This document shows positions 45,080 through 45,140 of a DNA stretch of 45,140 nucleotides, piece after piece. Both the position numbers and the translations under genes were made by a program. Positions within the stretch are counted from its first letter, which is position 1. Every line of letters begins with the position of its first letter. Origin of the DNA: CAIMDX01 sp041652155 (GTDB taxonomy: Bacteria > Patescibacteriota > Minisyncoccia > Minisyncoccales > JAQTVQ01); assembly GCA_041652155.1 (NCBI GenBank), contig JBAZHV010000008.1, forward strand, positions 1-45,140. The letters are read 5' to 3'. The notes under the pieces were generated by a model that made no database searches, was not told the origin of the DNA, and saw only the letters and a list, made by a program, of their open reading frames with translations.

Positions 45080-45140
45080 GCGTTTTCGGTAGCGTTCCAG
45101 CGCCTCCGAAGGGCTTAACGAATTTAAACAATCCATAAAT

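Noticed and set aside
1..45140. CRISPR arrays and restriction-modification or toxin-antitoxin genes.
   Set aside because: No regularly spaced direct repeats of CRISPR size, no Cas gene and no methyltransferase/endonuclease pair; the HTH-Fic gene has no separate partner gene that looks like an antitoxin.

Overview
The window looks like a chromosomal segment of a Candidate Phyla Radiation (Patescibacteria) bacterium, most likely of the Parcubacteria group. This rests on the short gene set, the split VirB4/PrgI secretion cluster, Elp3, a stand-alone 5'-3' exonuclease in place of full PolA, receiver-only response regulators, many promoters abutting start codons, few Shine-Dalgarno sites, and repeated CCTGCCTGCC/GGCAGGCAGG palindromes. 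That assignment is inference; no rRNA gene is present. The standard genetic code is used (TGA acts as a stop).

Layout: 1-1325 holds a partial minus-strand SPFH-like membrane protein. 1357-8922 is a plus-strand type IV secretion/pilus-like operon (PrgI, split VirB4, two pilin-like proteins with large extracellular C-terminal domains, a Cys-rich exported protein). 9054-10411 holds two paralogous exported proteins, each preceded by the same 49-nt hairpin. 10673-15584 is the origin region: khpB, yidC, rnpA and rpmH on minus; dnaA and dnaN on plus, with DnaA boxes. 15898-25055 holds PBP1A, tyrS, ruvC, yebC, a lamin-tail protein, ruvB, a candidate 6S-like RNA, a PilB/GspE ATPase and a degenerate DHH protein. 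25172-33805 is a plus-strand run: tsaE, exonuclease, a scattered sensor system (HAMP protein, flavoprotein reductase, membrane coiled-coil protein, soluble histidine kinase, two lone receivers), fpg and holA. 33854-38758 holds rpsT, ruvA, a short Mur ligase, a GlcNAc-kinase-like ATPase and an HTH-Fic protein with a substituted catalytic His. 38765-41089 is a divergent Elp3 / Trm9-like pair. Then follow tRNA-Arg(CCG), a Nudix hydrolase and small membrane proteins. 43105-44813 is a citramalate synthase gene preceded by what reads as a classical attenuator: a leader peptide with three consecutive Ile codons, then three Leu codons, then a terminator with a competing antiterminator pairing.

Most notable: (1) the Ile/Leu leader-peptide attenuator of cimA; (2) the Elp3 + Trm9-like pair, suggesting an mcm5U34-type wobble pathway; (3) an independently promoted structured RNA resembling 6S; (4) pilin-like proteins fused to a C39-like peptidase and to a beta/gamma-crystallin-like domain; (5) the repeated leader hairpin on two paralogs; (6) the Fic protein with catalytic His replaced by Gln and a repeated operator around its promoter. 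All calls come from reading the sequence; no database search was run.
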